A stretch of DNA of 64,000 bases from Cytophagales bacterium (GTDB lineage: Bacteria > Bacteroidota > Bacteroidia > Cytophagales > Microscillaceae). Both the position numbers and the translations under genes were made by a program. Shown here in pieces: positions 41,704 to 51,115 of this stretch. The notes beneath the pieces are model-generated. The model saw nothing but the letters and a program-made list of their open reading frames with translations, had not been told where the DNA came from and made no database searches. The DNA lies in contig RDZE01000024.1 of assembly GCA_004293905.1 (NCBI GenBank), forward strand, positions 1-64,000, written 5' to 3'. Every line of letters begins with the position of its first letter. Positions within the stretch are counted from its first letter, which is position 1.

Positions 41704-44544
41704 TTATTGTTGTGGAGGGTCTACTTTCTTGATAATGGCAGTAAACAATGTTTCATCTATTATTTTTACTTCCGAAATTGCCAATTCTATCCAAACTACA
41801 GAACCATCTTTTCGTTGTGCCTCTACAACTCTCGATGTTCCTAATACGTGTTTTTCATTTGTTCTTCGGTAGTTAGCCAAATATTTATCGTGCATTAGGC
41901 TATTCGGTTCGGGCATAAGCATTTTGAGATTGTTGCCGATGAGTTCCTCGCGTGAGTAGCCAAAAATTTTCTCTGTGGCACGATTGGCAATTTCTATAAA
42001 GCCCCAATGGTCTATCACTATTACTCCAAAAAGAGCCATAGAGATAATACTTTCGAGCCTTTTGGCTCTTTCGTCTGCATCTAAGTATCGTTTTTCTAAT
42101 GCATCATGGTTTTTTCGGATTGCCTCAAAATCGTGGCGAGTATCAAGTTCTTGTTCTTCGAGTTCTTGTATTTGGCTGAGTAATTCTTTTCTTTGTTGTT
42201 GTAGTTTTTGAATGGTTTGCTCCATTTCCTGCTCTTTCTTTACGGTATCAGTGATGTTTTGGGCATAATTTACGATTTTATACAGTACCCCTTCGCTATT
42301 GTGTATGGCATTGAAACTGGCGCGCAACCAAACCTCTTCGCCTTGTTTATTGAATCGTTTGAAACGCCCTACTACGTGCTCACCTTTTCGTAGTTTTTCC
42401 CAAAGATTATCAGCATCATTGTTTTTTTGTTCCTCTTCGTTTTCGTGTGTGAGTATGCTTCGATGTTTTCCGATGAGTTCTTTGTAGGTATAGCCTAAAG
42501 TTTGTAGATAAATATCGTTGGCATGCAAAATGATACCCTCTAAATTGAACTCTACGATAGCTACTGACTGCCCGATGGCGTGTAAAACCTCATTGACTTC
42601 TATGTTTTTATTTTTTTGCTCTGTGATTTCAGTTGCCAATTGTATGATTTTGTAGAAATCTCGATTTGCATTTTTAACAACTGTATAAGTACTATGTACC
42701 CAAAGTTCCGAGCCATCTCTTGTTATTATTTTAAAATCACCTGTTTGAGGTATTCCATTTTGTAGGTTTTCCCAAATTTGTTGGTATTCGTTTTTGTATT
42801 TTTCTTTTTTAGGGATAAAAATATCGTGGTGTTTTCCGATGATGTCTTCTAAGTTGTTGTATTGTATCATTCTAAGAAAAATCTCATTGGCGGTGAGTAT
42901 ATTTCCTTCTAAATCGTACTCTATGGTGGCGAGTGTGGTGTCTATGGCTTGGGTTTGGGCATCTAACTCTACTTGTTTTTTGAGCATAGATTCCTGCGTT
43001 GCCATGAGTTCTTCAAGGTTGAGTCGCAGTTCTTCTTCTTGGCTTTGCAGTCTTTCGGTTACTTCTTGCGAATCTTGTAAGAGGCGTTGTGAAGATTCAT
43101 TTTTCTTGATGGAAGAAACCATAGAGGAGAGAATTTCAGCGACACGACTCACGAAAGCCTGTTTGTAAGGTTCTAATATTTGGAAAGAAGCCAATTCCAC
43201 TACTCCCAATACTTCTTCATCGTTTGCCATAATGGGTACTAAAATGAGGCTTCTGGGGCTTCCTGCTCCCATACCTGAGATAATTTTGATATAATTACTA
43301 GGTACTTCTTCGAGGTAGATGGCACTTTTTTCGAGCCAAACTTGCCCTACTAAACCTTGTCCTGGTCGTATTTGTTTTTGTTCAAATCGTTTTCTTTCGA
43401 AGGCATAAAGGCTTTTAAGTTCCAAAAATTTATCGTCTTGGTTTTCTTCATTGATGATAAAAATACCGCCTTGGTTAGCACTGATGTACTTGACGAGTGT
43501 CATAATAAACTCATCATAGGTTTTTTCGGGGCTTTGGTTGCCTCTGATGATGTTACCAAACAAGGCTATACCCTCATTAGTCCAGTTGCGTTCGCGGTCT
43601 TGTATGGCTACGTTGAGCAGTCCATTGCGCATTTGTGCCAATGAAGAACCTATATCGCTTTGGTTATCAAATACTTGTAATGCACTTTCAAATTTTCCTT
43701 CACCTACTTCGGAGGCAAAAGTGCGTAGTATTTGCAAGTTGTCTACTAATTGGTTGATGTCTTTGATGATGGTTTCTGTCTCATCGTAGGTGTGTTGTTG
43801 TGTTTTGGGTAAGTTTCCAAGACTTAGCGCAGAGGTGTAGTCGCGAATAATGTAAAGGTCGTTTTTGATTTTTCTGATGTGCCAAATCCCTAATGAAACA
43901 TTAAATAAACATACTACTAACAAGAGTATGCTTAATACATATTTGAAATAACCATTGAGATTTTCTACTTGGTCAAGGTTTTTCTTTCGGCTTTGTTCAA
44001 AGAGGTTGTCCAGTCGGTCTATTTCCTGCTTGATTTGTACGATGAGGGGTTGTATATTTTCTTTGAAAAGGGTTTCGTTTTCGCGTAGGTCTGTTGGGTC
44101 TATATTTTTTCCTTTTTCTTGTTGGTTTTCTTCAATGATGTCTTGGTATTTTTTCAGTTTCGAGAGGTGAGTAAGCAGATTGGCAAAGGTCAATTTTTCT
44201 TCGATACCTTCCCAATATTGTTCTTGTTTTTTGAGAGAATCGGAGAGCCCTTGTATTTGTTTTTGCCAAAGTTGTTGTCTGCGTTGTTTGTCATTTTCTT
44301 TTTGGTAAAGGAGGTAGTTTTGCAGTATGGCATTGGATTCGTCTATTTTACTTTCGATAGAGGCTAATAAACCTACAGAGCGAAATAAATGTTGGGAGAT
44401 ATAGTTATTCGTTTGGTTGAGCTGGCTCACCTGCATAAAGAGTACAATCACGAGAAAGAGTATCGTTATGATAGTGAGCACAGTTCCGAACCAGATTTGT
44501 CTGCTGATGGAGTTGATAAAAAAAGGCGTGGTTTTTGGCTTCAT
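41704..44544 (-). CDS. Membrane GAF/PAS sensor protein, no kinase domain
   Basis: The start is at the ATG at 44544 (MKPKTTPFF), giving 946 residues. It has a first membrane helix (about residues 17-38), an extracytoplasmic helical domain (about 40-205), a second helix (about 208-230), a HAMP-like stretch, a GAF domain (about 350-495, IRPGQGLVGQVWLEKSAIYLEEV), the linker QSQEEELRLNLEELMATQESM, and three PAS domains (about 540-640, 665-765 and 835-940). The last PAS is FixL-like (FGYSREELIGNNLKMLMPEPNS). No kinase, cyclase or phosphatase domain is present, and the C-terminus ends just after the last PAS. It is therefore a sensor that needs a partner. It is convergent with the serine hydrolase gene. 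Confidence 0.87.
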   Translation of the reverse strand: MKPKTTPFFINSISRQIWFGTVLTIITILFLVIVLFMQVSQLNQTNNYISQHLFRSVGLLASIESKIDESNAILQNYLLYQKENDKQRRQQLWQKQIQGLSDSLKKQEQYWEGIEEKLTFANLLTHLSKLKKYQDIIEENQQEKGKNIDPTDLRENETLFKENIQPLIVQIKQEIDRLDNLFEQSRKKNLDQVENLNGYFKYVLSILLLVVCLFNVSLGIWHIRKIKNDLYIIRDYTSALSLGNLPKTQQHTYDETETIIKDINQLVDNLQILRTFASEVGEGKFESALQVFDNQSDIGSSLAQMRNGLLNVAIQDRERNWTNEGIALFGNIIRGNQSPEKTYDEFIMTLVKYISANQGGIFIINEENQDDKFLELKSLYAFERKRFEQKQIRPGQGLVGQVWLEKSAIYLEEVPSNYIKIISGMGAGSPRSLILVPIMANDEEVLGVVELASFQILEPYKQAFVSRVAEILSSMVSSIKKNESSQRLLQDSQEVTERLQSQEEELRLNLEELMATQESMLKKQVELDAQTQAIDTTLATIEYDLEGNILTANEIFLRMIQYNNLEDIIGKHHDIFIPKKEKYKNEYQQIWENLQNGIPQTGDFKIITRDGSELWVHSTYTVVKNANRDFYKIIQLATEITEQKNKNIEVNEVLHAIGQSVAIVEFNLEGIILHANDIYLQTLGYTYKELIGKHRSILTHENEEEQKNNDADNLWEKLRKGEHVVGRFKRFNKQGEEVWLRASFNAIHNSEGVLYKIVNYAQNITDTVKKEQEMEQTIQKLQQQRKELLSQIQELEEQELDTRHDFEAIRKNHDALEKRYLDADERAKRLESIISMALFGVIVIDHWGFIEIANRATEKIFGYSREELIGNNLKMLMPEPNSLMHDKYLANYRRTNEKHVLGTSRVVEAQRKDGSVVWIELAISEVKIIDETLFTAIIKKVDPPQQ

Positions 44545-44615
44545 GCGCAAACTGTTATAAGAGTATTGGTGTACTTATTTTAGATAACTAAAATCGTACC
44601 TTTTTGTATTTTTCT

Positions 44616-47600
44616 CTATCTTTCTATACGGTTGACATATTTTTGGTAAATGGCTTCGTATTTGGGTGCATTAGGGTTTTTGTTTTCTACCATAATAGAG
44701 GCTACTTGAGCAATGATAGTAAAGTTTGATTGTATTTTATACTCATCGTTGCTTCCTATTTCGAAGAGGTAGGCTAAATTTTCATCGGCGCGGCGCGTCA
44801 TGGTATTGGCTACTTCTTCTGCTTTTTTCACTTCGCCTACTTGCAATAACACATCAATCAAAGGAGGTGTATAAACATCGTAGAGGTTGGGATTGTCAGG
44901 TAGAATTTCAAAACATTTCAATACCACTTCTTTAGCCTTGTCTTTTTTGCCTTCGCTGAGGAGCTGTGCGGCGAGTTTGTAAAAGGCTTTTCGCAAATTC
45001 ATAGGGAAAGAGCGGTAGGTATCGCTGTAATATACATTGGGGTTGTTTAGCTCACGATACAGGAATTTCTTCATGAGGTTTTCGTACATCAAATCACTAT
45101 TTACGTAGCCTGTTTTTGCACCTTTGATGGGTACGGGCATAAGTCTATAAGCGATGCCTTCTTGTTGCATATACTCCAACAAGCCCATATAATTGGCATT
45201 AGAGAGGTTGGTAGCGAAATAGATAGGGCGTTGCCAGCCATTTTTGGCGTTGGTGGCTATAATGTCCAAAACGAGTAAGTCGCTTTTGTAGAGTTCGTCC
45301 ATGTTCAAATCCCAAATGATGGCATCTTGCATGAGCGAGTCTAACCCTTTGGGTACAAAATTTTGCTTGGCAATGGCTTTTTTATCCAATTCTATTACCA
45401 ATCTTTTGCTTGGCAAGGTATTGAGTTTGAAGTTTCCAAAATCTACTGATAGTACAGATTCGTTGTTCTTGAGGAGTTGGAAATATTCGTAGAGGTTCAT
45501 TCCTTTTTCTTGCAAAAGTTTAATATCGCTGGGGTTAAAATTGGGGTGTTGTTGTAGATAAGGAATTTGCTCATTAGTTCCTTGTATAAAATTATCATAA
45601 ACCAACGAAATGGGTAATGCTTTAGATTCGTAGGTATCCCTTTTCATTTGTTCTATGTACCAATCAGTACCTAATAGGCTAAGGTTACATACGCGCACAT
45701 CGCGTCTTACGCCTTCTACTTCTTGTATGTACCAAAGCGGGAAAGTATCATTATCGCCTCCTGTAAAGAGAATTGCATTGGGGGCGCAAGAGTTGAGCAG
45801 GTTTCGAGCAAAATCAATAGAGTGATAACGGTTAGAGCGGTTATGGTCGTCCCAGCCTTCTACCGCCATAATGCTTACTACTCCAATACCAACAATCAAT
45901 GAGCCAATGATACCACGTAGGGCACTGCTATTTTTGATGGTGGTGAGTTCGGTTTTTTTGTTGTCGGGCGTGATGGCTGTTATCAATGCGATGATGGCAT
46001 TTCGTTCGAAGGTGAATAGCTGTGCTAAAGCCATAATACCTAAACCTATCCAAATGGCAAATCCATAGAAAGAACCCGCATAAATATAGTCGCGTTCGCG
46101 TGGTTCTACGGGGGGGGAGTTGAGATAGACGATAAGGGCTATGCCTGTCATGAAAAATATCATGAAAGTAACATAAAACATGTTTCTATTTCGGAACATT
46201 TGGTAGAAAAAGCCCAATAAGCCTATGATAAGTGGGAGGGCATAGAGTTGATTTCTACCTTTGTTGTTAGCTATTTCGGAGGGTATAAAATCATTAGAGG
46301 CAAAGGGGCTTAGTGTGCCTGCACCTTCTTCATCGCTTTCGCGCCCTATAAAATTCCAGCCAAAGTACCGCCAATACATGTGCCCCAATTGGTGTTGGAA
46401 GAAAAACTTGAGGTTATCGCCCATTGTGGGAGTTTCGTCTGGGCTTAGTTGTAATATTTCGCGGTAGAGTTGTGCGTGTCCTGGTGCGCGGCTATGAATA
46501 CGAGGGAAGAAAATATTATTGTCGTATTTATTCGTAGTTTTATAATCAAATATTTCGTATTTTCCTTTTTTGTCATTTTTGCGATAGTAGGCAGTGCCTT
46601 TTTCTTGGTCTACAAGTTTGGAGGCGAATGTAGTCCCAAAAAGTAGAGGACGGTCGCCATATTGCTCTCTTTTTAGATAATAAACCACCCTCATAATATC
46701 ATTGGGGTTGTTTTCATTGATAGGAGGGTTGTATTGGGCTCTTACCAATATAACTCCATAGGAAGCATAACCGATAAGCACAAAAGCAAAAGCCAATAAA
46801 CCTGTATTGAGAAGTACTTTGTTTTTGGCATGACTATAATAAATACCTGCCACTAAAGCTCCTAAAAACAAGATAATGAAGACAGAAATCCCTGTTCCGA
46901 AGGGCAAACCAATAGAGTTGATGAAAAATATTTCGAAGTTACCCGCAATCACAGGTAAGCCTGTAATAACGCCATACATCACAATTACGATAATGACCAA
47001 ACTACCCATCATGGCAACTATAGCCCCGTAAATATTGGGGTTTTTGTATTTTTTGTAATAATAAAGCAAACCTAAGGCGGGCATGGTTACCAAGTTCAAT
47101 AAGTGGACACCAATAGAGAGCCCTGTGGCATAGGCAATAAAGATGAGCCATCGGTTACTTTGCACTTCATCATCTATCAAGTCCCATTTGAAAGTAGCCC
47201 AAACGACCAAAGCCGTAAAGAAAGACGACATCGCATATACTTCAGCTTCTACTGCTGAAAACCAAAAAGAATCGGTAAAAGTATAAGCCAATGCACCAAT
47301 GAAAGCCGAAGCCAAGATAGTGTAAGTTTGGTAAGGGGTGAGGTTATCGGGTGTGGCTTGGGGGTACATCTTGATTGCCAAGAGGCTGATAGTCCAAAAG
47401 AGGAATAAAATGGTAAGACCACTGAAAATAGCAGAGGATACATTGACCCAATAGGCAACTTGGGTGAGGTCGTTGCCTGCCAATAAACTAAAAAGCCTGC
47501 CTACCAATAAGAAAAAGGGTGCGCCCGGAGGGTGAGGTACTTGTAGTTTGAAAGCCGATGCGATGAACTCGCCGCAGTCCCAAAAACTGGCTGTAGGCTC

Positions 47601-47678
47601 GAGCGTGAGGATATATACTGTGGTAGAAATGGCAAATACGAGCCAACCTCCTATATTATTCAATGAGCGGAATGACAT
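44616..47678 (-). CDS. DUF2723 membrane protein, possible glycosyltransferase
   Basis: A 1020-residue integral membrane protein with many transmembrane segments in the first 600 residues and a soluble C-terminal third. It has the conserved DUF2723 patterns TLEPTASFWDCGEFIASAFKLQVPHPPGAPFFLLVGR near residues 25-62, AEVYAMSSFF, and SPPVEPRERDYIYAGSF near residue 520. This family is related to GT-C-type protein mannosyltransferases and may use lipid-linked sugars, but the activity has not been proven for most members. It contains an 8-base C tract within the conserved SPPVEPRERDY motif, so the tract is likely constrained by coding. The gene is next to pyrB by chance or history. Confidence 0.9.
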   Translation of the reverse strand: MSFRSLNNIGGWLVFAISTTVYILTLEPTASFWDCGEFIASAFKLQVPHPPGAPFFLLVGRLFSLLAGNDLTQVAYWVNVSSAIFSGLTILFLFWTISLLAIKMYPQATPDNLTPYQTYTILASAFIGALAYTFTDSFWFSAVEAEVYAMSSFFTALVVWATFKWDLIDDEVQSNRWLIFIAYATGLSIGVHLLNLVTMPALGLLYYYKKYKNPNIYGAIVAMMGSLVIIVIVMYGVITGLPVIAGNFEIFFINSIGLPFGTGISVFIILFLGALVAGIYYSHAKNKVLLNTGLLAFAFVLIGYASYGVILVRAQYNPPINENNPNDIMRVVYYLKREQYGDRPLLFGTTFASKLVDQEKGTAYYRKNDKKGKYEIFDYKTTNKYDNNIFFPRIHSRAPGHAQLYREILQLSPDETPTMGDNLKFFFQHQLGHMYWRYFGWNFIGRESDEEGAGTLSPFASNDFIPSEIANNKGRNQLYALPLIIGLLGFFYQMFRNRNMFYVTFMIFFMTGIALIVYLNSPPVEPRERDYIYAGSFYGFAIWIGLGIMALAQLFTFERNAIIALITAITPDNKKTELTTIKNSSALRGIIGSLIVGIGVVSIMAVEGWDDHNRSNRYHSIDFARNLLNSCAPNAILFTGGDNDTFPLWYIQEVEGVRRDVRVCNLSLLGTDWYIEQMKRDTYESKALPISLVYDNFIQGTNEQIPYLQQHPNFNPSDIKLLQEKGMNLYEYFQLLKNNESVLSVDFGNFKLNTLPSKRLVIELDKKAIAKQNFVPKGLDSLMQDAIIWDLNMDELYKSDLLVLDIIATNAKNGWQRPIYFATNLSNANYMGLLEYMQQEGIAYRLMPVPIKGAKTGYVNSDLMYENLMKKFLYRELNNPNVYYSDTYRSFPMNLRKAFYKLAAQLLSEGKKDKAKEVVLKCFEILPDNPNLYDVYTPPLIDVLLQVGEVKKAEEVANTMTRRADENLAYLFEIGSNDEYKIQSNFTIIAQVASIMVENKNPNAPKYEAIYQKYVNRIER
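46110..46117. other. Homopolymeric tract of eight G in the DUF2723 gene
   Basis: Eight G residues in a row (eight C on the coding strand), within the codons for the conserved Ser-Pro-Pro-Val-Glu-Pro motif. It is constrained by coding, so it is probably not a selected phase switch. Confidence 0.75.
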
Positions 47679-47786
47679 ATTCGTTTTTAGATGATGTTTT
47701 TATTTTGGCTGCGAAAATAGTAAATTTATTTGGAGTTTGTTCTATGTCATTCGTTAAATTTTGCAAAAAACAGCCTTATTGTTGTT

Positions 47787-48695
47787 TTAGCGTTGCTCTG
47801 CCAAAAGATAAAGCACTGCCATTCTTACGGCTACGCCATTCTCTACTTGGTCAAGAATGATGGCTTGTGGGCTATCAGCGGCATCGCTGCTTAGTTCTAC
47901 ACCTCTATTGATGGGTCCGGGGTGCATCAATACAATTTCTTTGTCGAGTTGGTTGAGCATGGCTTGGTTGATGCCATAATAAAGGCTGTATTCGCGCAAT
48001 GAAGGAAAATATTTAATTTGTTGTCGTTCTAATTGTATACGCAATACATTGGCTACATCGCACCATTGAAGGGCTTCGTGTAGTTTTGTGGTTACTTTTA
48101 CGCCTAAGGCTTCTATGTGTTTGGGCAAGAGGGTGGGCGGTCCGCAAACCATTACTTCTGCCCCTAATTTTTGGAAAACAAAGATATTGGAGAGTGCTAC
48201 TCTTGAATGAAGAATATCACCAATGAGTGCTATTTTTTTGCCTTCTATAGTGCCTAATTTTTCCCAAACGGAGTAGGCATCTAAAAGGGCTTGAGTGGGG
48301 TGTTCGTGTGTGCCATCACCTGCATTGACGACCGATGCGTTGATGTGGCGTGCTAAAAAATGAGGCGCGCCTACGCTTGAATGTCTAATAACAATCATAT
48401 CTACCTTCATAGCTAAGATGTTATTGACAGTGTCCAAGAGGGTTTCCCCTTTTTTTACGGAACTGGTAGAGGCTGAGAAATTGACAATGTCAGCGGAGAG
48501 TCTTTTTTCGGCTAACTCAAAAGAAATGCGGGTACGGGTAGAGTTCTCGAAAAATACATTAGCAATGGTGATATCGCGCAGGGAAGGAACTTTTTTGATA
48601 GGTCGGTTGATGACTTCTTTGAACTCGCGTGCGGTGGTGAGTATATTTTCTATTTGAGATGTTGGGAGGTCTTTGATGCCTAATAGGTGTTTCAT
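47787..48695 (-). CDS. pyrB: Aspartate carbamoyltransferase, catalytic subunit
   Basis: PyrB joins carbamoyl phosphate with aspartate to carbamoylaspartate, the first committed step in pyrimidine synthesis. The 302-residue protein is full length. Signatures seen: the carbamoyl phosphate-binding FFENSTRTRISFELAEKRL near residues 49-67, HPTQALLDAY near residue 133, and MHPGPINRGVE near residue 258. No regulatory pyrI gene is seen in the window. The next gene on the same strand upstream is a response regulator 8 bases away, so they are probably co-transcribed. Confidence 0.97.
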   Translation of the reverse strand: MKHLLGIKDLPTSQIENILTTAREFKEVINRPIKKVPSLRDITIANVFFENSTRTRISFELAEKRLSADIVNFSASTSSVKKGETLLDTVNNILAMKVDMIVIRHSSVGAPHFLARHINASVVNAGDGTHEHPTQALLDAYSVWEKLGTIEGKKIALIGDILHSRVALSNIFVFQKLGAEVMVCGPPTLLPKHIEALGVKVTTKLHEALQWCDVANVLRIQLERQQIKYFPSLREYSLYYGINQAMLNQLDKEIVLMHPGPINRGVELSSDAADSPQAIILDQVENGVAVRMAVLYLLAEQR

Positions 48696-48703
48696 GGCGA
48701 AGA

Positions 48704-49399
48704 TTATTCTTTGATAATGAGTTTGAAACCTACTCTGTGTATATTTTGTATTTCTATTTTGGGGTCATCTTTGAGGTATTTACGTAGTCTTGAGATAAAA
48801 ACATCTAAACTTCTGCCCGTAAAATAGTCATCATCACCCCATAATTGGTTGAGAATGCGGTCGCGTTCAAGTACCTGATTGAGGTTTTCGGCAAATAGTT
48901 TGAGCAATTCGGCTTCTTTGAGTGTGAGGTTTTTGGTGGTTTGTCCTAAGGTAAGTTGTAGATTTTTGAAATCGAAATGATAATTGCCTATTTGGTGTGG
49001 TGTGATGGGGGTATTTTTAGTTGTTTTTTGACTTCTTTTCAATATTACTTCTATGCGTGCTAAGAGTTCTTCTATGCTAAAAGGTTTGGTGAGGTAGTCG
49101 TCTGCCCCTATTTTGAAACCTTTGAGTTTATCATCTTTCATTGATTTAGCACTTACAAAGATGATGGGTATATCGGCATTGAGTTTTCTGATGTCAGTAG
49201 CCAATGAAAATCCATCTTTGTTGGGGAGCATAATATCTAAAATACAAATATCGAACTGTGTTTGTTGAAAAACTTGCCAAGCTGTTTGTCCGTCTGTTTG
49301 CCAATTGACTTCGTATTGGTTGATTTCGAGGTTGTCTTTCATCACAAATCCCAAATTGGTGTCATCTTCCACTAAAAAGATTTTGATTTTGTTTTGCAT
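48704..49399 (-). CDS. OmpR-family response regulator
   Basis: A 231-residue transcription factor with an N-terminal receiver domain (phosphoacceptor Asp55 in ILDIMLPNKDGF, acidic pair EDD at residues 11-13, and conserved Lys in DYLTKPF) and a C-terminal winged helix (LTLKEAELLKLFAENLNQVLERDRIL, then GRSLDVFISRLRKYLK). The ATG at 49399 is 40 bases from the end of the PAS histidine kinase gene upstream on the same strand. The pair is likely a two-component system. A TATATTTG element at 49425-49432 could also give the regulator its own promoter. It is 8 bases before pyrB. Confidence 0.95.
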   Translation of the reverse strand: MQNKIKIFLVEDDTNLGFVMKDNLEINQYEVNWQTDGQTAWQVFQQTQFDICILDIMLPNKDGFSLATDIRKLNADIPIIFVSAKSMKDDKLKGFKIGADDYLTKPFSIEELLARIEVILKRSQKTTKNTPITPHQIGNYHFDFKNLQLTLGQTTKNLTLKEAELLKLFAENLNQVLERDRILNQLWGDDDYFTGRSLDVFISRLRKYLKDDPKIEIQNIHRVGFKLIIKE

Positions 49400-49424
49400 G
49401 TTTTTTGGGCGCGAAAAAATTTCA

Positions 49425-49432
49425 CAAATATA
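49425..49432 (-). promoter_or_regulatory. -7 promoter element (TATATTTG) before the response regulator
   Basis: Minus strand reads TATATTTG, 25 bases before the regulator ATG and between kinase and regulator. It would allow separate regulator expression. Confidence 0.45.
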
Positions 49433-49438
49433 GTATTT

Positions 49439-50551
49439 TTATAAATACTTTGGCAATGCAAACGAAAAAGTAGTGCCTTTTCCTACTTCACTTTCTACAT
49501 TGAGCGAACCGCCAAGTTTTTGCAAAAATTCTTTACAAAGTACAAGCCCTAAGCCTGTGCCTATTTCGTTGGCGGTACCTTTAGTGCTTATTTTGGTATC
49601 TATTCTGAATAATTTTTCTAAGACTTGTGGAGTCATTCCTATGCCTGTATCGCTGAGGGCAAAATGAATTGTATCTGTATGGCAGGTGATATGAAGGTCT
49701 ATTTTTCCGTTTTCTTTAGTAAATTTAACAGCATTGGTAATAAGATTTCGGAGGATTGTTTTGAGCATTTCTTTATCTGCCACTACACTGCATTCTTCTA
49801 CTGTATTGTGATAAGAAAGAGTTATTTGTTTGGCTTTTGCTAAGGGTTGCATCAGTTGGAACATATCTTCTATGAGTGGCGGCAAGGCTATCGGCTCTAA
49901 GTTAGGCGTGATGATGTCGCGCTGTGCATTTGCCCAATGCAGTAAGTTATCTAAGAGGTTATACAGATTTTGGGTAGATTTGAGCAGTTCTTTGCCCAAG
50001 TAACTAATTTCTTCGGGGTTGAGTATTTGTTGTTCGGCTTCTTCGGTAATGAGGTTGGCAAAAGAGAGTAGTGCATGCAAAGGACCTTTGATGTCGTGGG
50101 CTATGATGGAGATGAATTTATCGCGGGTTTCGATGAGCGATTTTAGTTGTTTTTTTTGTTGTAAAATTTTTATTTCGCTCTTTTTTTTAGGAGTGATATC
50201 GAGCAGGCTAAAAAGCACTCCGATACAGGTTTTTTCGGTGTCGTACACGGGCACATATTGTACGTGATACCATACATCGCCTACATATTTTTCTTTGGTT
50301 TTATAGTCGCTCACTACACGCCTCCCCTGCCAAGCCAAACGAAAAGATTTGATAAAAGTGAGTCTATCTGCTTCGGCAATATAAGGCAGGAAATTTTCGC
50401 CTATTTGTATATTTTTTTTCCATATATCTTGAGCATAGTTTTTGGCTATTTGGTTGGCATAAATGATAATGCAATTTCTATCCAAAAAACAAAAACCTTG
50501 TGCTGTATTGTCTAAAATGAGTGATAAAGTGATATCTAAGTTGGGCTGCAT
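49439..50551 (-). CDS. PAS-domain sensor histidine kinase
   Basis: A 370-residue cytoplasmic kinase with one PAS domain (about residues 5-122) and a histidine kinase core. The phosphorylated His152 is in SIIAHDIKGPLHALL, and the ATP-binding domain has NAVKFT (N box), DTGIGM (G1) and GTGLGL (G2). No transmembrane segment is seen, so it senses a cytoplasmic signal or a ligand or redox state through PAS. It precedes the OmpR-type regulator (40 bases) and follows a small STAS-like gene by 12 bases. Confidence 0.95.
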   Translation of the reverse strand: MQPNLDITLSLILDNTAQGFCFLDRNCIIIYANQIAKNYAQDIWKKNIQIGENFLPYIAEADRLTFIKSFRLAWQGRRVVSDYKTKEKYVGDVWYHVQYVPVYDTEKTCIGVLFSLLDITPKKKSEIKILQQKKQLKSLIETRDKFISIIAHDIKGPLHALLSFANLITEEAEQQILNPEEISYLGKELLKSTQNLYNLLDNLLHWANAQRDIITPNLEPIALPPLIEDMFQLMQPLAKAKQITLSYHNTVEECSVVADKEMLKTILRNLITNAVKFTKENGKIDLHITCHTDTIHFALSDTGIGMTPQVLEKLFRIDTKISTKGTANEIGTGLGLVLCKEFLQKLGGSLNVESEVGKGTTFSFALPKYL

Positions 50552-50563
50552 GCTGTGCTAAAT

Positions 50564-50998
50564 TCAAGATTTATGTATTTGTTGATAGTGGTGTGCAACA
50601 AAATCTAAGGCTGTTGTAAGCTCTTGAAAATAAAGTGTTTCAAATGTTCGAGAAATTTCGTGTTCGAATACTTGTTCATAAGAGATACGCGTTACAGTAT
50701 TGTTGCTTGTAATTATTAATACTTTTTTAAGCCCTTTTTCTATAGCAGGAATAATGACATTGTGCTGTAGCCACTCTTGCATTTCTACCCCTACGGCAAA
50801 CTGTGATTGTAGGGTATCTACTACCACATATTCACCATTTTCTTCTGTAAAATGCTTCAATACCAATCTCATATTCTGTTGATATTCTTCCTCGAACATA
50901 TCAATCGTTGCGGGCAACCAGTGATACACAAGGGCTTTGTAAGCATCTAAAAAACCGATTTTAATGAATGAGTTTTGGGTTAACTCTCTGATTTCCAT
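50564..50998 (-). CDS. Small STAS/SpoIIAA-like protein next to a kinase
   Basis: A 144-residue cytoplasmic protein of no family I can name. The pattern, with an N-terminal strand region around FIKIGFLDAYKALVYHW, a later YVVVDTLQSQF strand followed by a helix region VEMQEWLQHNVIIPAIEKG, then KKVLIITSNN, and a final helix ALDFVAHHY, matches the alternating strand-helix layout of STAS proteins. A related shorter protein is at 56768-57166, also just upstream of a PAS kinase. It lies 12 bases before the kinase gene on the same strand and has its own TATATTTG element 22 bases upstream. Confidence 0.6.
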   Translation of the reverse strand: MEIRELTQNSFIKIGFLDAYKALVYHWLPATIDMFEEEYQQNMRLVLKHFTEENGEYVVVDTLQSQFAVGVEMQEWLQHNVIIPAIEKGLKKVLIITSNNTVTRISYEQVFEHEISRTFETLYFQELTTALDFVAHHYQQIHKS

Positions 50999-51020
50999 AA
51001 GTAGTCTGTTTTTTTTAGTC

Positions 51021-51028
51021 CAAATATA
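51021..51028 (-). promoter_or_regulatory. -7 promoter element (TATATTTG) of the STAS-like/kinase operon
   Basis: Minus strand reads TATATTTG, 22 bases before the ATG at 50998. No confident -33 element. Confidence 0.5.
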
Positions 51029-51115
51029 ATATTTTTTATTTCAAATGTCATTTTATTTTAAAATAAAAAAAAAAACATTTACTTTGCACAAAACGATTTC
51101 CTTTTCGCATTTGAT

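Noticed and set aside
41704..44544. Histidine kinase call for the large PAS sensor
   Set aside because: The frame ends right after the last PAS domain, with no H box and no HATPase motifs, so it is not a kinase.
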